Assembly: GCF_902635505.1 (NCBI RefSeq) | Contig: NC_045432.1 | Location: 72,299,823-72,363,822, forward strand | Source of the DNA: Sarcophilus harrisii | Lineage: Eukaryota; Chordata; Mammalia; Dasyuromorphia; Dasyuridae | Direction of reading: 5' to 3' | DNA length: 64,000 nt | In this document: one piece after another, positions 1 to 12,906 of the stretch | How positions within the stretch are numbered: the stretch's first letter is position 1 | How the letters are laid out: each line of letters begins with the position of its first letter | Made by a program: the position numbers and the translations under genes | Notes under the pieces: generated by a model | The model's database searches: none | What the model saw: only the letters and a program-made list of their open reading frames with translations | Told to the model about the DNA's origin: nothing

Positions 1-599
1 ACTACCCAGCTTATGATTCAAGTGACAGTGACAAGCCCAAAGCTCTCCTAGAGTCATCCCTCCTAGAGATTTGAGCAATCCGCCTCTCAGTATCTTTAGA
101 GAAAACAGGGGCTAGTTGGATCACTCCAAACAAGAAGGGCTTCACACGTGGCCAGCAGTCTAACATTTCAAAAATCGTTTGCTCAGCTCTTAGCTATAGA
201 GTCAAACCACTAAGCCATATGACTTGTGCTTGATCCCTGCTATGCCTTGCCCCTTAACAGGACTAGGTTCATAAGACTACCATTTTGGAAGAGTTGATTT
301 CATCTAAAAAGGCCCTGGGTCTATAACTCACACAACTGGTGAGCCAACCAGTGAGCCAAAGGTCTGGCCTGTGGCCGTGTTGGCCAATGGGTAGGCTTTT
401 CCCAGGCACAAACAATAATCAAAGAACACTCAACGATAAATTTTACTCACTGAGTCTTCCTCTACCAGAGAGAAAATGCTATTAAACTAACGATCAATAA
501 ACTTTAATTAATCAGCAAAGACTGATACGTATCTAAATAAATACCTAAAGAACACAAATAAATATATGCTACTCCCCAGGCTTCAAAGACTCCATTCTT

Positions 600-1800
600 C
601 CTCCATCTCCTTTATCGGGTGATCCTCCTCTAATCCACTAAGTGCCAGAATTTCTCAAATCTTTCTCTTTTCTGTTCTTTTTTCTACATCCCCTCTCTTC
701 TCTCCCTTGCTGATCTCGGCACTCAAATGTTTATATTCGGGCCCAATTTCTCTCCCAAACTCCAGTCCCACATCACCAAATGTTTGCCGGACATCTTCGC
801 CGATTGTCTCAGAGGCATCTCAAACAGAACACGTCCAAAATGGAATTTGTCTTATTCCTTCATAGCACCATCACTACCCCAAATCACGACTCGCTCTGGA
901 GCCCCAGAGTCACCCTTGACTCTTCCCTCTCCCTTAATGCCCAGATACAATCAGTTATCTATTCTACATCCGCATTTCCAGTCCGGTTGCTCCCTCTCGC
1001 TCTGCTGGATCTTTACTAATGTCACGCTTACTAATCATGAGTGCCCCCCAGCACTCTGACCTGTTCGACTATCAACTCTACACAGATGGCTCCCAGGTTT
1101 ATAAATCCACCCTCAGTCTCTCTCCTGAGTTCCAAATTCACACCACCAAAGGCTTTTGGACACCTTGAACTGGATGATCCGCGGGCATCTTAAACGTACT
1201 ATATCCAAACAGAACTCATTATTTTTACCCCAAAAGCTAAGCGTTACCCTTGTCCCCTTACTCTAACTCACCTGACACATGTGTTCCCCTGTCCAGTTTC
1301 CTCGTTCACTTCACATCATCTCTCCAACATGTCACCTTCTAACCACCCAGTCCATCCACTCTCACAGTTCAGCCCTTACCCCTTCTTGGCTACCCTGTTG
1401 TGATATCAGCTTTCTAATTGGTCTCTGGGCCTCCAGTCTCTCCTCTTCCCAATTCAGCCTCCATGTGGCCACCAACTCGCCGATCCTAAAACACAGATCT
1501 GACAATGTCACTCGATGGCCTCTAAGAGAAAAGACAGCAGAGTCCTAAGGCTGGTTCCGAAAGCCCTCCATGACATGGCTCCCAGCTATCTTTCCAGCTG
1601 GATTTTCTGTTTCTATATTTCACACTCTCAGTTCCAGTCACATTGGCTTATTCACTGTTCCCGGTCCATAACAGTCCATACTCTACCTCCATGTCTTCAT
1701 TCCCGCGGTCTCCCAGATCTGAAATTTGTCCCCTCTTACTTCCAGCTCATAGAATCCCCCTCCTTTCCTCCCAAGGCCAGCTCAGGTGCTGCCTCCTACA
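600..1800 (-). repeat. Old L2-type LINE fragment, antisense
   Basis: The + strand reads as a long C/T-rich stretch with phrases typical of an inverted L2 (CR1 clade) LINE: a 'ctgacaatgtcactc' segment near 1500, 'agccctccatgacatggctccc' wording near 1562, and 'cagctcaggtgctgcctcctac' near 1780. These are remnants of the L2 reverse transcriptase 3' region read backwards. The stretch is heavily diverged and open frames across it are not host genes. The family call rests on remembered consensus wording; exact ends are uncertain. Confidence 0.6.
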
Positions 1801-2032
1801 CAGAGTATTCGGCACCGAGGTGGGTAATGAATGTTATGTATGAGGAACAGCATGGAATCCGTTTGTCTGGAACACAGAGCGAATTAGGAGGAATAATGTG
1901 AAATCTGTCTAGAAAAATAGGTGGGAATCAGACTGGAAAGGCTTTTAAATGTCACATATTGGGATTACAATAGGAGAATACTAAAGATTTTTGAGCAAGA
2001 GAGTGACACGGTCAGATACGTGGTTCCATTTG

Positions 2033-2329
2033 GCCGGGCCCAGTGGCACCCTCCTCCAAATCCTGCTATGGGGAAACTGAGGTCAGTACATCACTTGGGC
2101 TCAGCAGTTTTAAGCTGTGATCAGGCTAAAGGTGATCCAGCATCTTCACTGAGTTTAACATTGATAGGTGAGTCCCTGGCAGCAGAAAGTTACCAGTCGA
2201 CTTAAGGAAAGACAAACCGGCCCAGGTTGGAATTGGAGCAGATTAAAGCTTCCAAGCTGATCAGCAACGGGATGGGACCAGCAATGGCCCCTGCACATCC
2301 AGCCTGGCCAAGATAGAGACCATTGCTCT
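2033..2329 (+). pseudogene. 7SL (SRP) RNA retro-copy, near full length
   Basis: The segment follows the 299-nt 7SL RNA of the signal recognition particle from end to end. It starts GCCGGGC-CAGTGGC like the 7SL 5' end (Alu domain). The middle of the S domain shows 'ccggcccaggttgga' (2219-2233), then 'gagcag' and 'gctgatcagcaacggga' (2257-2273). The 3' part has 'tgcacatccagcctggcca' (2292-2310) before a decayed gagacc-ctct end. Length is 297 nt. It differs from the functional RNA at many sites, so it is best read as an old reverse-transcribed copy rather than a working gene. No target-site duplication or A-tail was found. Confidence 0.75.
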
Positions 2330-2539
2330 CCTCCCTTCATCAGTTTCGTTTGGAGTCTGCCTTGGCTCTTTTCTAGCTCCGATAGAGCTTTTGGAGGCAC
2401 AATAGCTAGAACTACACAATGTATCCCAAGGACACCCACTATGCCTTTGTACCAGGTGTGATGGCAGTCCCCATTTGATTTCCAATGCCTTTTCCACAGA
2501 ATGGAAACTTCTGGTGGGCAATAATGGTTTTTTCCTTTT

Positions 2540-2615
2540 TGTTTTTATAGCCCTAATACCTAGAGCTGTTCCTGACACATAGTAGGTGCTTCATAAATAC
2601 CTGTTAGATTAGATC
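2540..2615 (+). repeat. MIR/L2-type 3' tail
   Basis: 'Ctgacacatagtaggtgctt' followed by 'cataaatacctgtta' is the conserved 3' tail shared by MIR and L2 elements. Only the tail is recognisable. Confidence 0.55.
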
Positions 2616-3150
2616 TCTTTCTCTAACTCTGTTCCAGTATTTTTTTTGGAAGGGTGAAGTAGAGGAAGGGCTTCTTAGTTAATGGTAGTACAGCCCGCTG
2701 ATACCTTCAGGAGACTTCCAAGCCCCTGGCATCAGCCAGAACTCTTGGCTAGAAGTCCAACTTCCTGTATATAGAGTTGGGATTCTTTTTTTGCTCTCAA
2801 CCCTACCTCCCGTCACTGTTGGCCCATTCACATTGCCTCGAGCTTTGGCATTTCGTTACTCCCGAGTTCTCAGAAAAATCTGAGGTCAGTCGCTGTGTCC
2901 AAGTGGGTGACACAGACCTCCACCTTGGAGGGGTGACTTGGGGGAAGGCTAGCCCTAGGCAGCTTGTTTATTTCCTTTTAGGCATTAGGTCACATTCAAA
3001 GAAACCAGCTGTTGAAAAAGCTAATCAGGTACTATTCCACGTCAAAGAGAGAAAGAGATCTTTAGAGAGGCATTCTGAGAATAAGTACAGGTTACGGGTA
3101 CGGTGGACCTACAACGGGGCCGGCCCAACATGGAGGTGAAGCCCAGATGC
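2616..3150. other. Unassigned intergenic stretch
   Basis: No gene, recognised repeat or RNA was seen. A short open frame here has no recognisable similarity. Confidence 0.4.
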
Positions 3151-3159
3151 CCATCTCCC

Positions 3160-5500
3160 CACTGTCACTTGCTAACCCTAGCAAATCAAACCAGAGAACG
3201 AAAGCAAAGGCATCCACCTCAGCAGAGAGGAGACGAAGCCCTTCCCTGTTTGCAGATAGCCCGATGATGATTTGCTCAAAAAATCCTAGGCACTCAACAA
3301 AGAAAGTGATGAAGGCAGAGCTTCATCTGAGTATCAGAATGCAAAATAAATCCACCAAAAAACTCAGCATTTGCACAGAGCCATGACGAGAATCAGGAGG
3401 AAATGATTTTAGAGAGAAATCCAATTCAGAATAGCTCTAAACCAAATGAAATATCTGGGAGTCAGCCTACCAGGCAACACTTAAGACTTAAGGAAATGCA
3501 ATTACCAAACACTCCATACGGATCCAAGGGAAGCCTAGGAAGAACTGGAAGGCTGCACTCACAGCTCTGGGTTGGGCCACTCCCAAACAATAAAAGAACA
3601 AGACAATCTAAATTAATTTATGGACTTAGTGCAATGCCAATCAAATGACCAAGCAATTACTTTATTGAACTAGGAAAACTAATAAGAAAATTCATCTAAA
3701 AGAACCAAGGGTCCAGAATCTCAAGGAAAATCAGGACAAACAGAGGACAAATAATGGTTTTGGCCTTCAGACTTTGTTATAAAGCAGAAATCATAAAAAT
3801 GATTTGCTACTGGGGCAAAAATAGAAATGCTAGTGAGTGGAACTCTCCGCATAAGCAGGAATGAGAAACAATCGCGCTCAGTTCGTCTGAACTCAGGGTC
3901 TGATAAATCCAAGAACAATAACCACTGGGGTGAAGGACACAATATGCAACAAGAACTAATGGGGAAATTGGAAAGTGATTTGACAGAAAATCATGGCTAC
4001 GTAACTGAAATAGAAAAAAGTGACAGTAACAAATGAGAGCGCAATGGAAGAAGGGACTTCTCACAGTGGTGTTAGGGAATGGGAGGGACAACCTTTGTCT
4101 GGGTCCCCCTCAGACAGGGTCGGAGGAGATCAAAAAAGAGAAAATAGACAATTTCAACTATATGAAGTTTAATGTTTTTGCGGGAACGAAATCAATATGA
4201 TTGAGATAAGAGGGGAAACCATCAATTGGGAAAAAAATATCTCTTCACAAAAGTCAGACATAGGAGCCCTAAAGGATATTTACACAAACATGTGACACTC
4301 CAGGAGGCCTGCTCCAATAGTTTAGTGGTTAAAGGCCACAAATTGTTCTCAAGCAAAGAACCGCAGACAATCAAGAGAGCTATTTGAAAGATTGCTCCAA
4401 ATCACTAATAAGAGAGTTGCAAATCAAAACCAGTTTTGGCTGAATAAAATCAAGTTAGAATAAGAGAAGCTGAAGAGTAGGAAAAAAAGAATCTCGGTAT
4501 CAAACCCAGCTGATGGAAGTCTAATTCCAAAATATGCAGGGAATTAGCACAAATATATAAGAGCATGAACTATCCTGCATATGTCAGGACATAAACAGTT
4601 TTCAAAAGAAGAAAATCAAACTATCAACAACCACACTGAAAAAATGCTCCAAAACCTTACCGAGAGAACTACAAGTCAAAACAATCCTGAGGTTACTCAT
4701 TGTACCCAGTGAGTTAGCAAAGACAAAAGATGCAAATGGTCTTTAAAAAAGCTGTGAAGTCAGGCCCTACACTGTTGGAGGAGCCAACTAGTCCAGTCAT
4801 TCTGAAAAAAAAAAATTGGAATTAATGACTTAAGAAAAATGACTGAAGTATTTATATACTGGGATCTAGAAGTCTCATTCCTGGGTATGTCTCAAAGACA
4901 TCAAAGGTAGAAAAAAAAATAAAAGGACCCCATATCTACCAAATTATTCATAGCCACACTTTTTATGGTAGTTTAAAAAAAAAGGAAACAAAGCAAGTGC
5001 CCATTCATTATGAAATGGCTGAACAAACTGCAGTAAATGAATGTAGTTGATTTTTAATGTGCCATAAAAAATAACGACTAGAAAGAATTCCAAAAACCAT
5101 GTATAAAGTGCTACAAAGTAAGCAAAGCCAGAAACACAAAAACAACTCTCAAATCAGAATAAATACAAAGACCAATATGGAATCCAGAGGTTCGAATACG
5201 GCAGTCACAGACAAAACAGTTGCTGCGCTGGATGGACAATCATGCTTGATCCTTAATTTTTTTGGTTACTTAAAAATTCATCTCATGAAAATTTTATCTC
5301 CTATGCAGGAATCGAGGAAAGACAGGTATAGTAATAAATGATTATTGGTGGGGCTGTGACTCAGTGACTTCCAAGTATTCTGGAAACTAATTTGGAATCA
5401 TGTGAGAAAAGTCACTAAATTGTTTCTACCTTTTGACCAGAAGATCCCACTACTGAGCCTGCCTAAAAAAGGTCAAAGGCAGAAAATAAAAAAGGCAAAA

Positions 5501-5540
<40 letters not shown>

Positions 5541-5750
5541 AAGTGGTACCCATCAATGGGAGAATGACTGAACAAAAGGGTGGCTTATGGAAACCATGAG
5601 AAATGACCAATATGAAGAGCCTGAAGAAATATAGGAATATTTGTATGAACTATTGCAGAGAAAAACAGGCAGAATCAAGATTATAGTAAAGGAAACAAAA
5701 TGAGCACTCAAATGAAATTTTTGCAAAAAAAAAAAAAAAAAAAAAAAAAA
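3160..5750 (+). repeat. Old LINE-1 3' fragments, sense, two ends in tandem
   Basis: Diverged LINE-1 ORF2 C-terminal and 3' sequence. Near 3690-3830 the text encodes an isoleucine/lysine-rich stretch ending in a Tyr-Trp-Gly-Lys-Asn-Arg motif like the ORF2 region after the reverse transcriptase. Near 4985-5100 comes 'cccattcattatgaaatggctgaa', the LINE-1 'conserved Cys-domain end' wording. The same segment recurs, less decayed, at 5545-5600 ('cccatcaatgggagaatgactgaac'). So two separate LINE-1 3' ends lie side by side. A (TG)n run sits at 5504-5536 and an A-run at 5727-5750. Confidence 0.7.
5504..5536 (+). repeat. (TG)n microsatellite
   Basis: A perfect run of alternating T and G inside the second LINE-1 end. 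Confidence 0.95.
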
Positions 5751-6455
5751 CAAGGACCTCCCTCTTTCAGCAGAAGGGGAGAAGAAATGTATGGATATGG
5801 CCATTGTATACACTGACAGACATGGGATGCTTTTGACACAAGCAAGGTCTGAGAGAGAAGTGTGCTACCTGGAAATAAGTGACATAAAGTAAAAGACAAC
5901 AACATCCATTTGGTTAAAATTATGGTAGTTGTCACCTTTTAGATTCGTTTATGGTACCCAAGAACCATGAAGGGGGAGCTCTTGCAGTGGGGACAATAGA
6001 GAGTACAGATCAGTAATTTAGAACAACATGAACAAAACAATCAGCCAGCCAGAGACTCCTAGAAAATAACAGCTGCTACTTGGAGTGTGAAAGTACTTTA
6101 AATACAAGATCTCATTGGATCCTCACAACTATCTCATGGTCTCACCCAAGGAAAGCTGGCAGGAGCCTCAGAAAGCCATGTAGGCCAAGCCCTTTGTTGT
6201 ACAGTGAGCCGTTTGGTTCAGAGGGGCTCCCAAATTTGCCTGCTTTCAAAGCTGACACATGGCAGGTCTGATTCCTAGCTCACTAACTTTCTGTCCTCTG
6301 CTTCCATCAGCTTTTGCACACAAGTCTGCAAATACTGTTGGGTTCAGCACCTACTACGCACAAGGCAGGGCCAAGTAAAGCCCTTTTGTTTTTAAGGGGT
6401 GGAGAAACGCGGCCATGTTTATAGGCAGTGGGGAAAAAGCCAGCAGATAAGAGAC
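5751..6455. other. Unassigned intergenic stretch
   Basis: No gene was seen. Near 6090-6130 the wording 'ctttaaatacaagatctcattggatcctcacaac' resembles an inverted MIR core, so the middle of the stretch is probably a decayed SINE. Confidence 0.4.
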
Positions 6456-6672
6456 AAGGCAGGGAGGGAAGGAAGGGAAGGATGGAGGGGGAGGGGGGAA
6501 GGGGAGGAAGGAAGGGAGGGATGCAGGGGGGAAAGGGGGGACGAGGGAGAGAGAGAGAGAGAGAGACTGAGGGGGCAGGGGGGAAGGAAAGAGGGAGAGG
6601 GGAAAAACAGAGAGAGCAAGGGAAGGAGGAGGAGAGAGAACAGAAGAGAAACTAAGTCAGAGGAAGAATAAA
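6456..6672 (+). repeat. GA-rich low-complexity tract
   Basis: An almost pure purine stretch of gaagg/ggga units with a (GA)n run at about 6546-6565. Lys/Glu/Gly-rich frames on + and Leu/Ser/Pro-rich frames on - are composition artefacts. Confidence 0.9.
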
Positions 6673-6869
6673 GATCCAAAGGCACAAGATACTGGAAACA
6701 ATGGGAGGAAGTGGGATGGATCAAAGGTCCAAGCAGAATCTAAACAGAGAAAAGACCACCTCTTCATCTTAGATGAAACAAGGAGAAGATGGGGCTAGGA
6801 GTGAGGAGGTGGGGAGCTTTTCCAGATAGGGAAGAAAAGGGAAGCCTTGATTCCATGGCTTGGATTTTT

Positions 6870-6962
6870 TCCCTCCCTCTCTGTCTGTGTCTGTGTCTGT
6901 CTTCTCTCTTTTTTTTTCTGTCTCTGTGTCTGTCTCTCTTCTCTGTCTCTGTCTCTCTCTGA
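6870..6962 (+). repeat. CT/TG-rich low-complexity tract
   Basis: Imperfect ctgtctgtg and tctctctct units. It is the pyrimidine counterpart of the purine tract 300 bp upstream. Confidence 0.85.
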
Positions 6963-7479
6963 AATCCCTCAAAAAGCTTCCAGTTTGAATCTGTCCACTC
7001 TGGAGGAGCTCTGCAGTCTCAACTCCTGCCCCGGGGTGTCAGGGCAGAAACAGTAATGTGGAGCTGCCACAGATTTCCCCCCCTCCTCAAATATATGACT
7101 TGAAGTCACTGTACATTTTCAATGCAGAACAAGAAAAATAAGCAGACTCCTGTACCTCATCAAGCCATTAAATCATCTTTAACATGATAAGTCTGTGAGT
7201 AACTGGTCTGTATGGCACAGGCAGTTCCCAATTTACTACCAGATCATATTCCAAAAATGGACTTTATAAGGCAACTGCTTGGAACTGGGACCTCATTTTC
7301 CTATAAGAACAAAATTATAAAAGGCCGTTTAAAAGTCCCAGGCTGACCCACAAAAACCTAACTCATAATATGGCTCAACAAGAATACTAATATTATTTCA
7401 ATATACCAAACTACCATTTCAGAAAAGTATTTCTATTGAAAAAAAAAAGATTTTTAAGTCCATTCAGGACTTGGGAGAC

Positions 7480-7655
7480 AGTGGAAAATGGAGTTGGATT
7501 CAGAGTCAGAAGATCTGCTTCTGTCACTTAGCACCTCTGTGGACTTAGCCAACTTCTTTCATCACATTGAGACTCAGTTTCCCCATCTGTAAAATGAGGG
7601 AGGGAGATGGCCTAGATGGAGAGTGAGGATCTCCCTACTAGCTTAGCATCAGTGA
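7480..7655 (+). repeat. CORE-SINE (MIR/MAR-like), sense
   Basis: tRNA-derived head wording 'gttggattcagagtcagaag' is followed by 'tgtggacttagccaactt', 'cagtttccccatctgtaaaatgag' and a 'ggcctagatg' core. This is a typical marsupial CORE-SINE, diverged by many substitutions. Confidence 0.7.
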
Positions 7656-8154
7656 AGCTTCAAACCTCTAATAGATGAGACAATACCATTTTCTGTGAGC
7701 CCATTTACAGCCACAGGTATTTCTTTCTCATCAGGAACAAGGTGTCCCATGTTTTCGGACCTTTTCAGTGTCTCAATCAGTTACGTGCCTTTTTTTTTTT
7801 CCTTTTCTCTCCCAAAAACTGTTATTTGGCAAATGGGATGGCTCTCTGGGAGAGAGAGAAAGAAAGAGGCATGGGATATTCTAGTGGTGATGGAAGAAAT
7901 AGAAGATATCAAGAAAAACTTATTTTAAAAAGTGGGGGGAAATGTCCCTGCAATCCTCCTCCTAAGTTACTCAGTCCCCTTTCATCTTTCCTCACCTTGG
8001 AAGTTCAAGCTTGTGTCCAAATAACTTTGCACTAAATGAGACTACACATCACCAGTCCTAACAAGCACATTAAGCAGATACCTAATAAAGCCTAAGTTTT
8101 TTTTCCCCTCACCATTTTTATTTTGGATTTGTTTTGAGGGAGGGAAGTGGATTT

Positions 8155-8400
8155 TAGCATATTTTTATTTATTTCATTAAATATTTCCCAATTACATTTA
8201 AATTTTTAAAATATTCATTTTTTTAAATTTTAAGCTTCAAATTCTCTCCCTTACCTTCTCCCGCCCTTTAAAAAGGCAAACAAAAGGATATTGACTATAT
8301 ATGTGAAGTCTCACAAAACATATTTCCATATTAGCCATTTTGCACAAGAAAAAACACATACAAAAAAATCCAAGAAAAATTCAAAAAGTGAATAATGTAT
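8155..8400 (-). repeat. AT-rich LINE-1-associated repeat
   Basis: 'Cattaaatatttcccaattaca' followed by 'cttcaaattctctccc' and a 'cacaaaacatatttcc' part is a common marsupial interspersed sequence, probably an inverted LINE-1 segment. Family assignment is from memory. Confidence 0.5.
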
Positions 8401-8414
8401 TGAGCATCATAGCT

Positions 8415-8420
<6 letters not shown>

Positions 8421-8462
<42 letters not shown>
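8421..8462 (+). repeat. (CT)n microsatellite
   Basis: A perfect dinucleotide run of about 21 units directly after the AT-rich repeat. Confidence 0.95.
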
Positions 8463-8464
<2 letters not shown>

Positions 8465-8465
<1 letters not shown>

Positions 8466-11400
8466 AAGTGGATAGTATTTTTTCATCATGGGTCCTTTGG
8501 TAATTAAGCCATTTTCTTAATAGACTATTTCCCCCAGCTCGGAAATGTAGCTCATAGCCAAATACTTGCACGAAGCCAAAATAATCAGAAGCAAGTGGCT
8601 TGGGTGGCCAGAAGACTGATTCATTGTGGTTTTCGCTGCCTTTGGAGTCGCTCAGAGAGTCAGTATCTGGCACCCAGAAGAATAAGCATTAAAAAATGCT
8701 TGTGGACAGTTCAAAAGTTCTGTTGGGTTTTTGGTTTTGTTGATTTTGTTTCTTTGGTCGTTTGCTTGCTTTTTTTAATGGTCAAGAAACCTGGTTGGAA
8801 AGAAAAGACCAGAAACAGTGTCTTTTTCCAGTCTTCTACCTAATTTTCCAAATGCTCACTGAAGAGAGAGAACAAGCCTTGGGAGACCCTACATCTCCTA
8901 GTTCAAACCCTTCCTGTCACTAAGAATCGAAGGCTCCCAAAGGCTCCGAGTTCCAGCCAAATAGAACCTTAGAAATCTAGTCCGAGTCCCCTTCCTCATT
9001 TAGCAGATGTGGGAGGAATGGAAGTCTCAAAGAGGTTGAACTGTGCTCCCCCCTGGGGAGTAAATGGGAGATCAGGAAGTCCAAATCAAGCCCTCAGTCC
9101 ACATCCTGCCCTTTCTCCAGTGTCCCTCTGTTTGTAGACCACTCAAAGGTGCTCCCGTCCCTTCTCATACATCATCTTGAGTTTCTATCCCATGAGAAAA
9201 GCCTTTAAAGCCAACTGCCAGGCCCCTGAGGACAGAAGTTCTGGCTTGGGTGTATTCTGGGAAAATGCCCAATCTTCAATTACACAGAAGAGTTTCTAGG
9301 AAGAAACTAACTTTCTAAGGAAAAAAGAAACACCATCACCACACAAGCGTGTGCTTCCCACTGGTCAGAGTTATCACACGAGTGCCCAGACGTTAAATCA
9401 GCACCAGCCCAGTGGGGGCTTGTGGAGAAAACCCAGAATGCTAATGCTACCTTACCGAGAGGGCAGGACAGCCCCACGTAGCCCAGAATTGTCCCCAGGG
9501 GCAAGCCGAGACTCAAAAGAATGGAGACTGGGCAGGAGGGGGGCGATGTTTCAGGGGCCCCAAGGTCCCTGCCTATAGTGCTGGAGATGTTCCCCCCCCC
9601 AAGAGAGACCTTCTCGGCTGTCACAGCACCTCCAAATCCTGGAACAGGCGACACAGCCAACACGTCACAACCAGAGAGACTGGGTGCAAAGTACCAATGG
9701 CCCTGGGAGGGGAAAGCTGTTGACTTTTTTCTCTCCACCCTGAGGCGTGTGGCTCAACATATCAGCTCAAGAGCCGACGACAGTCTGACAGTCCCGGTGA
9801 GGGCACACAATAAGCACTTAATAAGTGCTTAAAACTAGGACAGATTGGCCAAGGCCAAGGGGCAAGTGTTTTGGCCAGTGCTTAGCCAAATTAAATGCTT
9901 GTTGACTGAATGAGCAATGCATTTCAGAACTGCCCCGGTTCTGGTTCTAAAAAACCCTGAGCATCCCCCACCCCCAGCAGCCATGAATAATTCAAGAAAC
10001 ATTTAGACCTGGCCACTCACTACCCTGAGCAACCCAGGAGAAACACAGTCTCCCCAGAACTCACTTTTCTCCTCCATAAAATGAGCCAGCCCGGCTGGAA
10101 GGCCCCCAGGGTCCCTTCCTGTCAGCTCTAATCTACCATCTCAAAGCTCTCCAAAGTCAATCTAATTAATTTCCACTAGACCAGGAATACCCATCCATAG
10201 CCCGTGGTAACTGTCAGTCCCTCACCGTGTTCTCTCCACTCCCAAGCCTGCAAAATTGTCCCAGGACCTCGCCTGCCAAGAGCTGCCAGATGCACTTAAT
10301 AACCCCAGGGAGGAAGCCTGCGCACTATCAATCTCCCCCTCCCTAACAGCATCACAAATCTTGCTAGTCGTGATGCTCTGTAGTTGGCGTCTGTCCCACC
10401 ATCTCTATTCTTTATTCTCAGAAAACTGGGGAGAGAGAAGGGAGCGGGGCAAGCCGGGGAGCTCCTCCTAGTGGAAGAGTTCGAGTTGGCAGGAACCCTC
10501 CCAGTCCAACTCCTTTATTTTACAAATGGGGAAACTGAGGCACGGATAATCGGTGACAGGGGCAAGATCTGAATCATGCTCTTCCTGATTCCATATCTGG
10601 CACTGCATTCGCTTCCCTCCCAACGTTCAAATCACTAACACCTTCACCTAAAGGAATTGAATCTCTTTGGCCTTCCTTGAAGGGAGGGTCCAGGAAGAGA
10701 AAGCGGAGGTTGGCGAAGAAGGGACCCAGAATGAAAAAGGAGTGGAGGACATGGCCATAATTTTGCCTGGGGTCACCCGACCCAAAGGAGCCCTTTTGAA
10801 TCTGGGTTCACGTGATGAAACCTGCTACCCATCTCCTGCCCGCTGCTGAGCTCAGTGTTCGGAACAAGATGTGTTTGGAGACATGATGAATATGGGAATT
10901 TGCTTTGCTTGGCTACGAACAGGCAGCCCGCAGAAGGACCTGACCTCAAATCCAGCCCAAGACCCTTGGGTGCCGTGTGACACCGGCCGAGTCACCCGAG
11001 CTCCTCACCTAGAAAATGGGGGTGATAACAGCACCGACATCCCAGGGGTGTGAGGATCCTGAGCTATCTGTAAAGGATTTTGCAAACCTAAGCTGTTCTA
11101 TTCATTCGAGCTAGTATTTGTTACTAGGGGTTTGTAAGGGGAAGGAGAAAAGACTTGTTCATTGGGAAAAAAATACAATTTAACAAATTTTAAAAAACTC
11201 ACAAAACTGGGATCTTTAGAAGTGTTGGATCCCCACGTTCTAGGAGAACTCCAAGGCCAGACTGAACCTAATCCAAGCCCCCAGTTCTACCCAATTCCCT
11301 TCTAGGCCATTGTTACAGGTGATCATCTAGCCTCTGGCCGAACACATCCCATGATGGAAAACCTGCCATTTCAAAAAGTGGCCCAAAAGAAAGCCTTTCT

Positions 11401-12360
11401 CCCATGGGGCAGCGGGAAGGGCTCTGGACTTGGGGTCGGAAACAATAGGTTTGGGTACTGGTGCAGTCATTTACTTACTAGGGGGTCTTGGGTGAGGAAG
11501 GGGGGTGGGCCAAACACCCTGGAAAATCCTGTCTTCCGACCCCAAATCGGAGGTCTTGGGATCTCCAGTGAAACCAAATGCTCTTCCCTTGAAACGATGC
11601 CCACTGATGCCAGATCTGCCCTATGGATCACAGCAAACATAAGTAACGTTTTTTCTCTACAATGGCTCGCTGGTGCTGAAAGGGCATTGATTCTGACAGA
11701 AATGTCTTCTCCTCCCTTTCTCTCTCCCATGCTCCTCTCCTGCTTACATGTGGGGTCCTCAGCCAACCCTCCACCCTGGATTCTCTGGTTCCGTTCTAAT
11801 GTGTGGTATCCAGGACTGAACCAGCACTCCGGACATGTTCCGACTGGGTCTGAGGCTAGAAAAAGCATTTCCTTCCTTTGTCTGGACGCCCCGCAATGTA
11901 TATAATTCAAGACCACATCGTGATGTGGCCTTGCGCTAAAATGCCGGGCCATTCCCCAAGAACCGGTCTGGCCACATCTCCTTTTAAAGCTCAGGCACAA
12001 GTCACCCTATGGTGTTTTTTTTCTTGGAACCCAAGGGTTCAGGGCTTTCTATCAACTCTTTGAGGCCCGTTTCCTCATTTGTAGAATGGGGAGCTTGGAG
12101 GAGATGATCTCTAAGGTTCTTCCCAGCTCTCAGTCTAGCAATGAGATGACGACAAGGATCTATTCCAATTCAATTTCAGTTTGAGAGCTTGCTTGGAAAA
12201 AGCCTCAGAGTCAGGAAGCCATGGCTTTAGCCTGGCCTCTGTCTGGCACATACCAGCTCTGTACAAGCCACAAGCTCTCAGTGCCTGAGACTATGGTCTG
12301 AGACTCTTAAAAGAGTAGAAGAGGTGACGGCCCTGTCCCCTCTACGGATGACAGGGAGGA
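8465..12360. other. Intergenic or intronic DNA with SINE fragments
   Basis: No exon was recognised. Short MIR/CORE-SINE pieces can be seen: near 8950-9110 (tRNA-like SINE body), 9805-9915 ('aataagcacttaataagtgctt' tail), 10075-10130, 10475-10560 ('tttacaaatggggaaactgaggca', inverted), 10925-11070, 11400-11490 and 12065-12140. If the CpG island at 14-15.8 kb starts a - strand gene, this stretch would be its first intron. Confidence 0.5.
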
Positions 12361-12364
12361 AAAC

Positions 12365-12560
12365 CACCTTTGGATTGTAGAACTACAAGGGACTTTGGGG
12401 GTCATTCAGACTACCTCCCTCCCCACTTTGCAGATGAGGAAACTAAGGCCTGCAGACATGAAATAATGTGTTCAAGGCCATGCAGGCAGCAAGTGGCAGA
12501 GCTGAGACTGTCCAGAGCTTCTGATCCCAGAGACAAGGCTCCTTCCACAACGGCCCTCTC
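12365..12560 (-). repeat. MIR/CORE-SINE, antisense
   Basis: 'Cactttgcagatgaggaaacta' then 'ttcaaggccatgcaggcagcaag' is the MIR core in reverse orientation, followed by a decayed tRNA-like part. Diverged and probably old. Confidence 0.6.
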
Positions 12561-12906
12561 GTGAAATGATGGCTAAGCCAAATGGCAGAACCATCTCGGA
12601 GCACTCGGCTCCCGCCATCCCAAATGCTAGAGTCTCAGCCCTTCAGAGGCTCCCAAAAAGGGCTCTTCATGATGTGTTCAAGGAGGGGCACTCACAACCA
12701 CCTCTGGAGGCAGCCCGTTCCATTTGTGGACGGGTGCAGACTTGAGCTTATGAAAAACTATTATCACCAGACTCCCTATTTTCAGAAGAAGCAGTTGGAA
12801 GGCTGGACCCAGGGCAATTAGAACATGGTTCTGAGCTGTTCCCCTCACGTCTCTAAACACTCGTCTCTTCATCTGTAAAATGGGGATGCTAATAGTACTT
12901 TTGAAG

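Noticed and set aside
727-1901. Frames of 66-128 codons
   Set aside because: They lie across inverted L2 LINE sequence with no conserved frame.
6399-6724. Lys/Glu/Arg/Gly-rich frames on + and Ser/Pro/Leu-rich on -
   Set aside because: Purine low-complexity tract; composition artefacts.
11351-12000. Overlapping 184- and 177-codon frames on both strands
   Set aside because: No recognisable domain, SINE-derived pieces inside, and no supporting splice context.
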